From Tubiluchus corallicola (Eukaryota > Priapulida > Priapulimorpha > Priapulimorphida > Tubiluchidae), in NCBI GenBank assembly GCA_030141605.1, contig JAQGDQ010000398.1, positions 105,001-169,000 on the forward strand: a stretch of 64,000 bases of DNA. The letters are read 5' to 3'. Each line of letters begins with the position of its first letter. Position 1 is the stretch's first letter. This document shows positions 51,701 to 60,499 of this stretch, one piece after another. Under the pieces are notes generated by a model. It ran no database searches. It was not told the origin of the DNA and saw only the letters and a list, made by a program, of their open reading frames with translations. Position numbers and translations under genes: made by a program.

Positions 51701-54700
51701 GCCCCATTGTTGCTGTGAATTTTTGTATTACTTTGTAGGTGACAGTTATTGTGGGATGGATACTCGCTGCATTCATCAATCTGTCTATACTTTATGCATT
51801 CTATGGCACCTACGATTCAGATAAAGCTTGGAGTGACTCGCTAAATGGTTTTTACGCTGGCGTTTCTAGAATGGGCTGGAGCATTGGAGTAGCTTGGGTC
51901 ATCTTTGCTTGTGTCACTGGATATGGGGGTATTTTTAACTGCTCTGCTTTGCTTTCAATTGTCGAGACTTGTATGACCGCATGACATATTGAAAAAGTGA
52001 AACTTTAATGTTCCAACTCTGATCCTAACGCCAACCTAAATCTAAACTGACTGTTGTAGCACCCCTGGTGGAATGTGTACACTGCTGTGACAGACAAATT
52101 TGCACAGGGCTCCTCGTTGATAAATTTTGAAAATTGTGATTATTAAGTTACTTATTTTGTGTTCTTCAGGTTTTGTGAACACTATTTTGTCTTGGGGCGC
52201 TTTGATACCTCTGAGTCGTCTAACATACTGTGCGTATCTTATTCATCCTATGATAATGTTCGCATTCTACTTCAGTCGCCGACAGATGATGCATTGGTCT
52301 TCACATATGGAACTGGTAAGTTTGCTTCTTTCGTTGGTCTGTATTTTTTTCTACAAGGCTGACCACTTTAAACACGTCAGAATCATTTCACCCACTTTGT
52401 CCAAGTATTACACGACTTGACGAAAACTCAGTTTTCATTTCTAGTAATGGAATATTTAGTTGCTCTTTATTTATTGGTAATGTTTTTATACAATCGCCTA
52501 AACAGGGTTCGTGGCCACTCAAGTTAAGAGGCAGGAAAGCGGCAATGTAGATACAGATCCACAAAGAAATCTTATAACAAATTTGTTAGTGATAGGAGGT
52601 CACTGTTTACCTTTTTTCTGAAAGGAAGTAAGGTAGTAGCCAATAATAAAGCAATTTGTGATAAAGAATTCCACAAATAACAGTCACTAGTAAAAATTGC
52701 ATTAGACAAATGTCCTCCATCCAGCAATGTTCAGAGAAAATGTGCAGGGCAAATAGATGAGAAGCAGCAGCAAAATCAGTGCTACAGCTAAACGGTTGAT
52801 GTTTGGGGAGAGAGAATACTGAAACATTTATTTATGAAAATATAACTAAAGAAGGTAGACTTCAAGAGAAAGTAGCTTCAGTTTTTCAATGAGGAAGAAA
52901 TTGCAAGTTTGACTCCAAGAAGGACTCAGTCAGATTGATAACATCTGTAAGTAACTTTTTCAATCTAAAATTGGATCACAAATCATGGCCAAACGAGCAA
53001 ATAAGTGAAACACCAATACAGCGGGTGGCACAGAAAAGATGTGCCGAAGTTTGACAGTAAGATTAGAAGGAGGTTGCCTACAAAGTTGAAATTTTACAGT
53101 CTGGTAATGCAATACATTAATTTTCGTTTGTGAAAATCAATCATAGCTTTACTGGTTTTTAAGTTATGGCTAAAAAGCTTTTGTACATTAAAAATTTTGT
53201 ACGGCAGCAAAACAATAAAGAAATCATCCAGTTTACATCATGGTCTTAACCGTAAAAGATAAAGCACTGGTAAAGATTTGTTATTAGGGAAAAAATGGTA
53301 ACTGATCCTCTGGACTATTTTATCTGGAGTGTAGTTTGATGTAGAGGAAATGAAGGCAAAAATTGTTGAGTGTTAAAGAAGTGAGAAGCTGTGTCAGCTG
53401 TTGGAAGAGACGCCTTCGTCTAGTTTGTAGTGACAGTGATGGACGCATAGAGCACTTGCAGTAAATTTTAACAATAGTGATATACAAAATACTATTCGGC
53501 ATTTATTTTTCTGTCTTGCTGATGTAAAACTTCTATATCTTTGAAAGAATATAGCAGGGATGAGAATTTTCCGCGGATACGCAGTATTCCGAGTTTTTGG
53601 AAGACCAGTAGTGCCATTTTTCTGAATCGCGTAAATTCGTTGAGAAAATTTTTTAAGACCCAGTACATTATTTCACAAGCTGGCCGCTTGTTGGCAGGCC
53701 GTCACTTTGTTTACATCACGTACATCAGTGTAACCACGTGTGGATCTCTATGTATAAAAATATAGAATCAATTGTGCGCAGTTATTTGAGTCAATTGCAG
53801 ACAGTTTTTCTATACTTTTGCATAATAGTTGTCAGTACTTGAGCGTTGTTGAGACAATTAGGTATCATGTATCCTTGATAGTTGGATATTTTGAATTATG
53901 CACGAAACAAGGTAACTGGTATTTTAAGTCCACTTAGAGGTTCTCTATGGCCTACGCGGCCCCCAAACCCCCGACCTGTTTCAGAGTTTTTTTGCAATTT
54001 GTTATTCTCATCCCTGATATAGGGGAATGATCAAAAAAAGTTTCACGTTTAATACATAATCATATGCAGCATAAATGTGGTAGTTTTCAAGTGATTTCGT
54101 TTTTCAATCTTGTAATGTTGTAATCAAAACTTCAGCACTACTTTTGTACCAGCTTATGTAAAGGAGGCATTATTTAACAGTGATGACAAGACAAGGATAA
54201 AAAGGCTTATTTGTCTTTTTGCATTGATCACAACTAGCAAATCCCACTTTTACGATCACTGACGATGTTCCTACAAAGTTATAATACACGTCTAGTCAAG
54301 TAATGCAGATCATGTTTTAACAGATCATTTTTTTATCATGCGCGAGCAGAAAAATGTTATGTAATAAAAGTTATCCTTGGTGCCTTGCTTGACAGAGTCA
54401 CATGACTGTTTTTCAGGTACCCATGTTTTTATTTGACAGAGTCACATGACTGTTTTTCAGGAACCAATGTTCTTATTTGACAGAGTCACATGACTGTTTC
54501 TATGTTCTTGCGTGACGGAATCACGTGACTGTTTTTAAGGTGATGTTCTTGCTTGATAGAGTCACATGAATGTTTTTCAGGTGATGTTCTACTTGGGATT
54601 TATGGTGTTGTCCTACATGACAGCATTTGTGGCATCACTGGCGCTAGAATCACCTCCCATGGCTCTGGAGAAGATCATATTTTCGAGACAACTTGGCAAG

Positions 54701-54757
54701 CGACGTCAGGAAGATGCGACTGTACAAAGTAGTGAAACCGCTACAGTCTCCGCTTGA
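30388..54757 (+). CDS. NRF-6-like acyltransferase, 16 exons, 765 aa
   Basis: Exons: 30388-30715, 32388-32557, 33230-33332, 33800-33893, 34769-34870, 37812-37948, 39160-39327 (7a), 42491-42584, 44483-44575, 44949-45114, 47190-47269, 49429-49533, 50727-50871, 51739-51928, 52170-52315, 54581-54757. All introns are GT-AG and every phase matches, giving 2298 nt. The protein has a signal peptide, an extracytoplasmic NRF domain with paired cysteines (exons 1-4), and about eleven membrane helices of the acyltransferase 3 family (exons 5-16). Signature stretches include HGIRFLSMSWVILGH, VDTFFLLSGLLVGYL and YCAYLIHPM. C. elegans relatives act in lipid transport and drug uptake in the gut; the acylated substrate is unknown. 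A TATATA at 30271 may be its promoter. Poly(A) signals are at 54829 and 54833. An alternative exon 7b gives 767 residues. Confidence 0.9.
30745..30880 (-). mobile_element. LINE 3'-end fragment in intron 1
   Basis: On the minus strand, GGTTCTTCGCTACCCTTCTC is followed by an AATAAATAAATTGAATTGAA tail. It starts 30 bp after the exon 1 donor. It is related to 20200-20350. Confidence 0.55.
32388..32557 (+). CDS. NRF-6-like exon 2: NRF domain
   Basis: Acceptor TTTTTTTTCAG. Encodes (M)IDAFGKLPAGVADG, IWLGSFDEC and RYCLVTVGVPNNN, hallmarks of the NRF domain. Donor AAT|GTAAGT, phase 0. Confidence 0.9.
33230..33332 (+). CDS. NRF-6-like exon 3: NRF domain
   Basis: Acceptor TTTTACACAG. Encodes EGICIPNSCNQAFVSDFF, the G-x-C-x-P-x-x-C motif of the family. 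Donor ACAG|GTGAAC. Confidence 0.85.
33800..33893 (+). CDS. NRF-6-like exon 4: end of NRF domain
   Basis: Acceptor ATCTTTCAG. Encodes GVNCAEEAEYDWRFYLAV, leading into the first membrane helix. Donor CTGT|GTAAGT. Confidence 0.85.
34769..34870 (+). CDS. NRF-6-like exon 5: first membrane helix
   Basis: Acceptor GATTTTATAG. Encodes VILSLIGILIVVGTSLDIF, a hydrophobic helix. Donor CTAT|GTAAGT. Confidence 0.85.
36631..37480. repeat. 47-bp minisatellite in intron 5, about 18 copies
   Basis: Unit: CTTAGTACATCTGATGTCTC followed by TTACATAATGTCTGCTCACATTTCTTA. A variant pair (TAGTAACTCTG...TTAGATAATG then TGTTCACA) occurs at about 36998-37095 and again at about 37230-37330. This shows that a block of five units was duplicated. 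Confidence 0.95.
37812..37948 (+). CDS. NRF-6-like exon 6: cytoplasmic loop
   Basis: Acceptor GTCATTTATAG. Encodes a hydrophilic linker (KIPSSRSVANEYTPILQQQ ... ERRESHMP), typical of the variable loop after helix 1. Donor CCTG|GTAAAC. Confidence 0.8.
39160..39327 (+). CDS. NRF-6-like exon 7a
   Basis: Acceptor ACCATTTCAG. Encodes VCCKLFLCWSIVANGTKLL, HLDCVHGIRFLSMSWVILGH and TFAFSAQLF. Donor TTTA|GTAAGT. It carries the conserved GIR..S..WVILGH motif. Entry and exit phases are identical to exon 7b. Confidence 0.9.
39900..40010. repeat. 49-bp tandem duplication between exons 7a and 7b
   Basis: AAGTGCTTCACGTGGTCTTT with the following GGACTGCCTCAAACTTCTGGAAGGGACTG is repeated once with a few changes. 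Confidence 0.8.
40487..40660 (+). CDS. NRF-6-like exon 7b, alternative to 7a
   Basis: Acceptor TTGTATTGTAATTAG, donor ATAA|GTGAGT. 174 nt, same entry and exit phases as 7a. Encodes GFYGNLVHSF, SIVKNGTKILTTRKH, LDCVHGIRFFSMSWVILGH and SYYFFYVSPLI. Over a 39-residue core 29 positions are identical to 7a, while both ends differ. The frame is uninterrupted and the family motif intact, so it is very unlikely to be a dead copy. Splicing either 7a or 7b to exons 6 and 8 keeps frame. Confidence 0.8.
41256..41782. repeat. About 31-bp minisatellite in intron 7
   Basis: About 17 units of AAGAAACTTTCCTGTGTGTC plus TCACAC and one of four endings (TTGGAC, TGAGC, GTAGAC, GCAGAG). The endings recur in a partly ordered sequence, and a CTTGGAC/CTGAGC pair repeats. 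Confidence 0.95.
42491..42584 (+). CDS. NRF-6-like exon 8
   Basis: Acceptor CGTAATTTCAG. Encodes NPVHYPEVVKKFGFQAIANG then TYSVDTFFLL, a family signature entering helix 3. Donor TGAG|GTGAGT. Confidence 0.9.
43980..44366. mobile_element. hAT-type MITE in intron 8 (387 bp)
   Basis: Perfect 16-bp terminal inverted repeats CAGTGGTTCTTAACCT. Flanks are TGCTACAA and TGCTAGAG, an 8-bp duplication with two changes that fits the hAT preference nTnTAGAn. The right end contains the palindrome GGGTTCGATCGAACCC (44335-44350). No transposase. Confidence 0.85.
44483..44575 (+). CDS. NRF-6-like exon 9
   Basis: Acceptor TTTCCTTTGCAG. Encodes SGLLVGYLTLKEM and IFWPMYYFHRFW, completing helix 3 and the HRFWR motif. 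Donor GGAG|GTAAAA. Confidence 0.9.
44949..45114 (+). CDS. NRF-6-like exon 10
   Basis: Acceptor CATTTTAG. Encodes LTPVYMLLLMVDVCLIRY, then GPMWP, CVTTWWTNLLYINN. W-rich and conserved in the family. Donor AATG|GTATGC, phase 0. Confidence 0.9.
45141..46586. repeat. 88-bp minisatellite in intron 10, about 16 copies
   Basis: Unit: GTACAGTGGCTATGTTTGTA followed by CATCTTTGGCATTTCATTTTAAGTTAGGTA and the rest, total 88 bp. Copies differ only at a few positions (ACATC/ATGTC, GGCATT/GGCTTT/GACTTT, CGG/CAG). Confidence 0.95.
46861..46970. mobile_element. Short element with inverted ends around a TTAGGG-like tract
   Basis: Left end TTTACAATTCCCCGCACACA (46861-46880) is the inverted counterpart of the right end (TGTGTGAGGAATTGTGAA, 46953-46970), with three mismatches. 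The core 46901-46945 is degenerate TTAGGG/TTAGAT repeats. It may be a tiny MITE or a repaired break that took up telomeric sequence. Confidence 0.5.
47190..47269 (+). CDS. NRF-6-like exon 11
   Basis: Acceptor GTATTGCAG. Encodes CMGWSWYLSNDMQFFILSP then LVLVPLY, with the conserved W-YL-NDMQF motif. Donor ACAA|GTAAGT. Confidence 0.9.
47905..48440. repeat. Opposed CAGAAAA / TTTTCTG-rich arms in intron 11
   Basis: 47905-48060 is rich in CAGAAAA/CCCAGAAA words and 48230-48440 in TTTTCTGGGAAA words. The two halves are thus loosely inverted around a unique centre. The minus-strand open frame over it is mostly low complexity. Confidence 0.45.
48899..49305. repeat. About 25-bp minisatellite with AGTACT palindromes in intron 11
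   Basis: Units of the type GGTTCAGTACTCTCAGTACT plus ACGCA. Two AGTACT hexamers per unit make each repeat self-complementary. Confidence 0.9.
49429..49533 (+). CDS. NRF-6-like exon 12
   Basis: Acceptor TTTCTATTTTCAG. Encodes VAGLVIIMVLMLGCCLSAGL, a membrane helix. Donor CTGG|GTAAGT. Confidence 0.9.
50727..50871 (+). CDS. NRF-6-like exon 13
   Basis: Acceptor TTGTTTTTCAG. Encodes WVYIKPWSRSSPYLVGLLVG then YLLFK, the conserved KPW-R-PY-VG motif. Donor AACG|GTCAGT, phase 0. Confidence 0.9.
51739..51928 (+). CDS. NRF-6-like exon 14
   Basis: Acceptor ACTTTGTAG. Encodes VIVGWILAAFINLSILYAFY and RMGWSIGVAWVIFAC, two helices. Donor GGGG|GTATTT. Confidence 0.9.
52170..52315 (+). CDS. NRF-6-like exon 15
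   Basis: Acceptor GTGTTCTTCAG. Encodes LSWGALIPLSRLTYCAYLIH then PMIMFAF, the family's P-SRLTY-AYLIHP motif. Donor ACTG|GTAAGT, phase 0. Confidence 0.9.
53555..54016. mobile_element. 462-bp MITE with CAGGGATGAGAAT ends in intron 15
   Basis: 13-bp terminal inverted repeats CAGGGATGAGAAT are flanked by a perfect ATATAG duplication (53549-53554 and 54017-54022). The ends look hAT-like, but a 6-bp duplication is shorter than the usual 8. No transposase. Confidence 0.8.
54380..54580 (+). repeat. Tandem array of 3' splice sites before the last exon
   Basis: Five units of about 41-45 bp, each with GAGTCACATGACTGTTTTTCAG-like sequence. Acceptor-like AGs end at 54416, 54460, 54539 and the real 54580; one unit lost its CAG. 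The unit ending at 54539 even duplicates the first ten bases of the exon (GTGATGTTCT). Confidence 0.85.
54581..54757 (+). CDS. NRF-6-like exon 16: last helix and C-terminal tail
   Basis: Encodes VMFYLGFMVLSYMTAFVASL then a cytoplasmic tail ending ETATVSA-stop. LESPP..LEK after the helix is typical of the family. Confidence 0.9.
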   Translation: MMFYLGFMVLSYMTAFVASLALESPPMALEKIIFSRQLGKRRQEDATVQSSETATVSA

Positions 54758-54823
54758 TGTGTTATTATATTAGAATGCATATTTTATAATTATAGCCAAT
54801 TTTTTATTCTCAAGTCTCAATAT

Positions 54824-54893
54824 CATCAAATAAATAAAAAAGGTTTTCACGGCTATTTTTTATTGAAAATGACCATTTTGTATTTATTTGATG
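54824..54893 (+). terminator. Poly(A) signals inside a 13-bp inverted repeat
   Basis: Overlapping AATAAA hexamers at 54829 and 54833, 70-75 nt after the stop. They lie in CATCAAATAAATA (54824-54836), which pairs perfectly with 54881-54893. Confidence 0.6.
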
Positions 54894-54899
54894 AAAACC

Positions 54900-56180
54900 T
54901 GAGATTATGAACAATAATATGTGATATATGGTGAAATATAAGTAGTTTAGACTTTTGCATTGTTAGTATTGTTGTTACTGCACCAACTGTCTTTTTGCTA
55001 ACTTGCTTTGGATGGCAAATGCAACATGCACTGCCACATATTGCAACATTCCAGCTGTTTCTACTTATTTTATGGTATATAAAGTTTTAAAAAGTTGGAA
55101 CAGCATTTTATAAACTAACCGTTCACCTAACCTATTACTACAAGCAATAAGTGTAGTGAAAAATGACAAACCAGTGTAATTACGCTGCTATGAACTTGTC
55201 AAACAAATTTACTATTTCGTGTGATAAATTTCCATTATAAGGTAGCGTTAGTTAAAGTGCATAATGCGTTGACGTGAGAATTAGATCTGCTTGAAGTGGA
55301 ACAGTTATCAAATGAGATGGACGTTTTTAAAGTTCAATGTTTTCGTAATGTTTGCAGTTTTTAAGTCATTTTTGATAAAGTCAAAATTTATCTCGTACAA
55401 CCATGATACGTATTGTCGATGTGGGTGGTAACTTTACTGAGCAGAGAGCACAGATTGTTACAAGTTGCTAAGCAACTGCTGAAGAGATAATTTAATGTTA
55501 AATTCTGCCTGGTTAGTATTCAGCAGGAATAATAAATTCAAGTGTAGATTCAAGAAGTTAAAAATATGTGAAAAATCTAGACGTAGAAAAAAGCAGATAA
55601 CATGCTATTACTAGTGCTGTTTACAGCATTGGTGTCACCATCTATTAAGCCTATTATCGAAGTAATAAAAGTAAAGTATCTTGAAATGATATAATGATGA
55701 TAATGATAAGTCCAAACTACAAAAAGGTGATTTATTTGTATGTAAGAAATAGAACCAGTTTTGTGTTAGCAAAATTTTAATGTTTCACTCCAGATGGACA
55801 GTAGAGAATCACGATTCTTCAGGTCATTGACCACAGTTGAATGGTCAATATACAAGAGACTTATTTTTTTAATATTGTCTGATAATACTGTGTATAACCA
55901 TCTGCATATTGTAAATGGAATTTCTCCCTCTCTGTCAACTGGGTCACATATCCACCTGAAAACTTTGGTTGAATGTGAAATATACAAGAGACTTATTTTT
56001 GTTTTTAATAATTGTCTGATTTTATTGTTTATAAGTTTCTTTTGTCATCATCATCTGTGGAGTCACACGTCCTGTGACATGACCTTTGCTATCACTTCAT
56101 AGACCATGCTGCCCTGTCACCCGCAACGCCCATGTCTCTGTATTTTTGATATGTAATGGCGTGTTGATAAGATATTTTTA
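54900..56180. other. Intergenic, with one short direct repeat
   Basis: About 40 bp (ATATACAAGAGACTTATTTTT and following ATTGTCTGAT) occurs at 55849 and again at 55980. No gene is supported. Confidence 0.45.
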
Positions 56181-56189
56181 GATGAAATT

Positions 56190-56567
56190 GATGTACGTCA
56201 GCAGTTGTCCTCCTTGTGGTTTCTTTTCTTTCTGCAGTGCTTCTTTCAAGCCTAATTTTAACAGTGTGTATCTGGTAGTCATATAACGTGTCCCATCCAT
56301 CTTATTCTTCTTTTGATTTTTACTGTCCATTCCTCTGCCTTGACTTTATTGTACAGATCCTGGTTTGGTATTTTCTTCAGGCATTTTATTCCTAGAATGT
56401 TCCTGTAGTTTTGTTCTTTGAAGTACATCGATTTCTGACTTGTAATGTACTTTGATTGTCCACAATTCTGAGTTGTTCAGAAACACAGTTTCCACAAGTG
56501 CAGCAAATATTCTTAATTTTGTTAAAGTTGCTTGTGCATGGTTGTAGTAGGAATAATTATAGTGCAT
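56190..56567 (-). mobile_element. LINE C-terminal fragment
   Basis: Minus frames give KLRIFAALVETVFLNNSELW, then after a frameshift RNILGIKCLKKIPNQDL and KIKRRIRWMGHVI-LPDTH. This is the end of a LINE RT ORF (RLRWxGHVxRxP motif). Frameshifts and stops show it is dead. Confidence 0.7.
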
Positions 56568-56569
56568 AA

Positions 56570-58240
56570 TCTGTGCAGTTTTTAAACTTAATGTTGTTAA
56601 TAATCATAGCTCTGTTGGAATGGCTTGGTATTTTTTGTAAGTAAATAATGAATCAATGCAAGGAATTTTAACTGCTAATATGCCAGATTTAGCTGGATAT
56701 TGTCAACTCTGTGTTATACTCTAGGATAAAGCATGGAAGAGCATATAAGTTGAGCTGGGTCACTCAGTCACTGTTAGGTCACTAAATCATGCGAAGTTGT
56801 CCTGTTCTATCTGTGTTTTTGCTGTTTTAAGTTTTGCTATAAGTGTTTGTTATAGTGCATTTTACAACTCTTTCAAGCTATCATTAATTATTAATGCCTT
56901 CTATTGACGTTTAGTTAGTCTTGTAATGATACGTACTGCCTAGTAAACTGTTTTGTGAAACTTTTACACAATGTTTGGCAATGACAATAGCTACGCTGTA
57001 GAACTAACTTGAAATGCACCTATACATATTTAAAAATTTACAAAAATGGAAACATTGTATAGCAGCCTTTTATAAAATATTGCGTGTTGTTGCAATGGCA
57101 AAGCTAAATGATTATAACGAAAAATAAAGATCTTACTGGCATGTCTTACATCTTGTTTGATGCAAACTATGTTAATGATTGTAAATTTGTATGATAATCA
57201 TAGTAACCCAGTGAAAACCTAATTCTACTTTAACTTACTTGTGATGTGACCTGAGAAATGACACCATCTATTGGGAATTACTGAAAACTTTCCTAAAGTA
57301 TTTCTGCCTTTAAACGTTCTACTTTATTTATTGGGGATTTTGGCTTGTTAAGATTATTATAATATTTGGGTGCGTGATTTTCTTAAACAAGAGTATAGAG
57401 AATTTTTGTACTATAAATACTTGCTGCCTGTCTCACACAATATTTTATTTTAATTATCTGCGATGGTTATTCATTTAATAAAGAAGTTCCTATATAAGAA
57501 ATTGTACGAAAAGAACTTTTAAGCAAAATTTGAGTCTAAGATCACCTTTATGACAGCTCTGGTGGATGGGAAGTCATCAAAACTAATAAATTGAAAATTT
57601 AAGCAAAATGTTTCGCTTTTAATAATGAATTTCACCTAAGATGTTGAAATATTATTACCATTTTTTATTTTGTTTGTACAACTTGCATTTAATTCCTGTG
57701 GGTTTGCATTGAAGTTTCAACTTTTTTATTAATCATATAATTTGAATTTATTTGGACGTTTTGTTAAATACGCAATTATAATAGCTGACTGTGATATAGT
57801 GAAAATTGGAGCTTATGTGAAAAATATTTTATAACAGAATTTATATTTTGCTTTAAAATGCTATAAGAGTAATGTAGTTATATAGACATAAAGTTACCTC
57901 TGATTTTGTTTTCTTATTACTTTAGTGTAGAGTTGCTTTACAAATTTCTGTGACAAAAGATAAGCAAAAATATACTGCTTTATTTCGTTAATACGATGAT
58001 TCATGAAACAAACGTTTTTATTAGCAAAATTCTCAAATATTTTTTCACACATCCCATTATTTCGTTAGCCTTTTAAAGGAAATTATGTATGCTGCCCAAT
58101 AGATATTGCTATTAAATTAGCACATCAGTTTCACACTCGCAATGCTTTAAAGCAAAGCGTTCATCTGCATAATCTTAAACTTGAAAGATAATGTTATTCA
58201 AGACAAAATATAAACAAAACGTTTTGCCTGAAGGTAAATT
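56570..58240. other. AT-rich intergenic region, nothing recognised
   Basis: No exon, repeat array or element boundary could be supported. Confidence 0.4.
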
Positions 58241-58262
58241 CGTGCTATTCTGAGACTTGTGG

Positions 58263-58652
58263 TTATCAGGTTTGCAATTTAATGGCTTTTCTTTTGGGTA
58301 GAAAACATTTAGAACGTGCTTATCTCGAAATAAATTTGGCATAATACACTGGCTGGTACTACCGTTAGTAATTTCTTCTGACTTTGATACCATTGGTACA
58401 AATCTACTGACATTCTTTGGAAGCGAGGTTTCTTGTTCTCGTACTTCTATTGCATTCTGTGTCAGAAGCAAAGACGTTGCACTGCCACACAGAACGAACA
58501 TGATGTTTTGCACAGTGTCAGCGCATCTGAGTTTTCTTAAGCACCTTCGGAATGCACCGGATAACTCCATCTCTGAAATGTTCAAATATAAAGCTTACGT
58601 TTCATTTTCTCTTGTTCCTCCTTTCGTTTTGATCTATGAACAATACAGTGTA
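58263..58652 (-). pseudogene. Truncated inverted copy of the DUF229 gene 5' end
   Basis: On the minus strand it matches about 4686-5072 nearly base for base. The match includes about 75 bp of non-coding 5' flank, the CATTTCAG acceptor-like site and the first ~100 codons (a few substitutions such as S9R, F33S, M84K). Homology stops abruptly at CCTGATAA; the frame then runs 30 codons into unrelated sequence and stops. The membrane anchor is kept but the catalytic domain is missing. Confidence 0.85.
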
Positions 58653-59349
58653 TATATATATCTGTATATATGGGATGTCTCAAAAGTCGCTATACGCTTT
58701 GACTTTTAATTTTCCTTTTTTAAAATTTTTCTCCAATCTCGGCAAGCTCTTACGCGAGCGTACTACCATTGAACTGCGTCAGCCAGACTAACTAAACTAC
58801 GCCGTTATAAATACTAGCTGTCTTTGGCCACGTATATACGTATTGTGATAAGATATGAAGCAATTCAGATAGCTAAGATTGATCTGCAAGAGCAACGATA
58901 ACCGAACGAACGGACTGACTTAGACTGAGTTTTTCACATAACTTCTTCCGGCCACATATGCCAAATTACACAAACTTTTAAAACTAGGTCTTTCATACCT
59001 ATAACACATACAATGTATATGTACACTTCAACAGGGATATGTGTCTGTATAGATTTCGTCATGGAAAGATAAGTAAGCACTATCAGGGTATATAGAGATT
59101 AAAACACCACAGCATGATACAGAATTACCACATAAATGATACAGAATTACCATGTAAATGATGCTTTCTTAAGGCTAAGCAAATTTAAAGTTTTGAAAAA
59201 CATCTTTTTCAGTCTAATCTCTTTAATTAATAGATGTCTATTTCGTCACAATGCAGTTAGTTGCTGACGGTTCAAAAAATTCTTTGAGAAATAATATTAT
59301 TCTTTCAAAAAAACTTATAAGAAACAAAATTTGTACATAAAAACGTGCC

Positions 59350-59500
59350 AGGAAGATTAAACGCAAAAGGCTTAAATGGGTGGATCATGCTCTAAAGTTA
59401 CCAGAAGATAGTCCACTTCCTAAAGCTTTCCTTGAATCAATTCTACTACCAAAAAGATCAAGAGACCATGTACAGATTACGTACTTGGGTAAATTTCCCT
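59350..59500 (+). mobile_element. LINE C-terminal fragment
   Basis: The frame KRKRLKWVDHALKLPEDSPL ... LLPKRSRDHVQITYLG matches the RLRWxGHVxRxPxD...GKRxxGR end of LINE ORFs, with decayed residues. It is related in type to 56.2-56.6 kb but on the opposite strand. Confidence 0.6.
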
Positions 59501-59805
59501 AAAAAATATCTCAATGGATCCCCTTAAACTCGGAAAGATAATTCATCTTGGAGAAGAGCCAAGGAAGGTTAACAATATTATGTCTTTCCACGAATGAAAT
59601 CAATACAATGGAATGATGATTATGCTGTCACAAGCAAATAATAAATAATTCTCAGAAATGGAGAAAATTAAACAGTGGGTTATATCTCTTGAAACAATAC
59701 AAGTTAGCACATTTGTATCTGTCTTTGGTCAATCATTCTAATTACTTTAATCAAAGTGTCTCAGGTAGCTACTGCAGTTTAATGTTGTTTAAATGAGACG
59801 CAAAG

Positions 59806-60153
59806 ATGTACGGCAATTTCATTTCATTTACTGCATCATTGTTTCTTACTGCCTCATTTGACATTGTGTTTTGCGAATCGCTTCCAACCACCTGGACTCC
59901 AACTATTGTCATATCCCCGTGTAACCCTGTTGAAGATCGTCCGCAGATCTGCTCTTTCGAAGTAGTAACAGAAGGGCACAGAGAAGACATTCAACATTTT
60001 TGTCGTATCTGGTGCGGTGTTAATGAATCGCTTGATTTGGACACGAAATTGTACATTTGCAGACGGGAGGGCATCAAAACACGTCCGTCTCGAGAGAAGC
60101 CTACTGAGCCACTCGAGTGGAATATACTTGAGAATATATACAATCACTCTTAG
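59806..60153 (+). CDS. Hypothetical 115-aa ORF with signal-like N-terminus
   Basis: Starts MYGNFISFTASLFLTASFDI, a plausible signal sequence, then carries five cysteines in a hydrophilic part (CNP, ICSF, HFCRIWC, YICRR). The stretch is less AT-rich than its neighbours. No family is recognised. The two other large frames on the opposite strand and the LINE debris around make a chance ORF or element remnant possible. Confidence 0.3.
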   Translation: MYGNFISFTASLFLTASFDIVFCESLPTTWTPTIVISPCNPVEDRPQICSFEVVTEGHREDIQHFCRIWCGVNESLDLDTKLYICRREGIKTRPSREKPTEPLEWNILENIYNHS

Positions 60154-60400
60154 GCCTATTTCTAACACAATTGATCTGCTTTCTGGACATGATGCTTAAT
60201 AAGCGGCCTTAATTTACAACTGTAGCCGTAAATGAGAATCAGAGGTTCTCATTAACCATTAATGGCAGTGTCTTCATGTGTTTTATATGGCCGCTTATCA
60301 TTGTTGGTTTTATAAGTTCAGTACATAGAGCACCAAATAATAGATAAAAAACCGCATTTATGTATTTATTTATTTGATTATTTTTCATTTAATTATTTAT

Positions 60401-60424
60401 TTTGTATTGCGGCCGCAATACAAA
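60401..60424. repeat. Perfect 24-bp palindrome around a NotI site
   Basis: TTTGTATTGCGG and its exact reverse complement are centred at 60412/60413. Imperfect AT-rich complementarity extends about 25 bp further on both sides. Confidence 0.85.
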
Positions 60425-60499
60425 TAAACATAACAAAAAATAAAATGAAATTCAAATGACAATAAAAATAGAAGCTATCAATTTTTTGCACTATTTACG

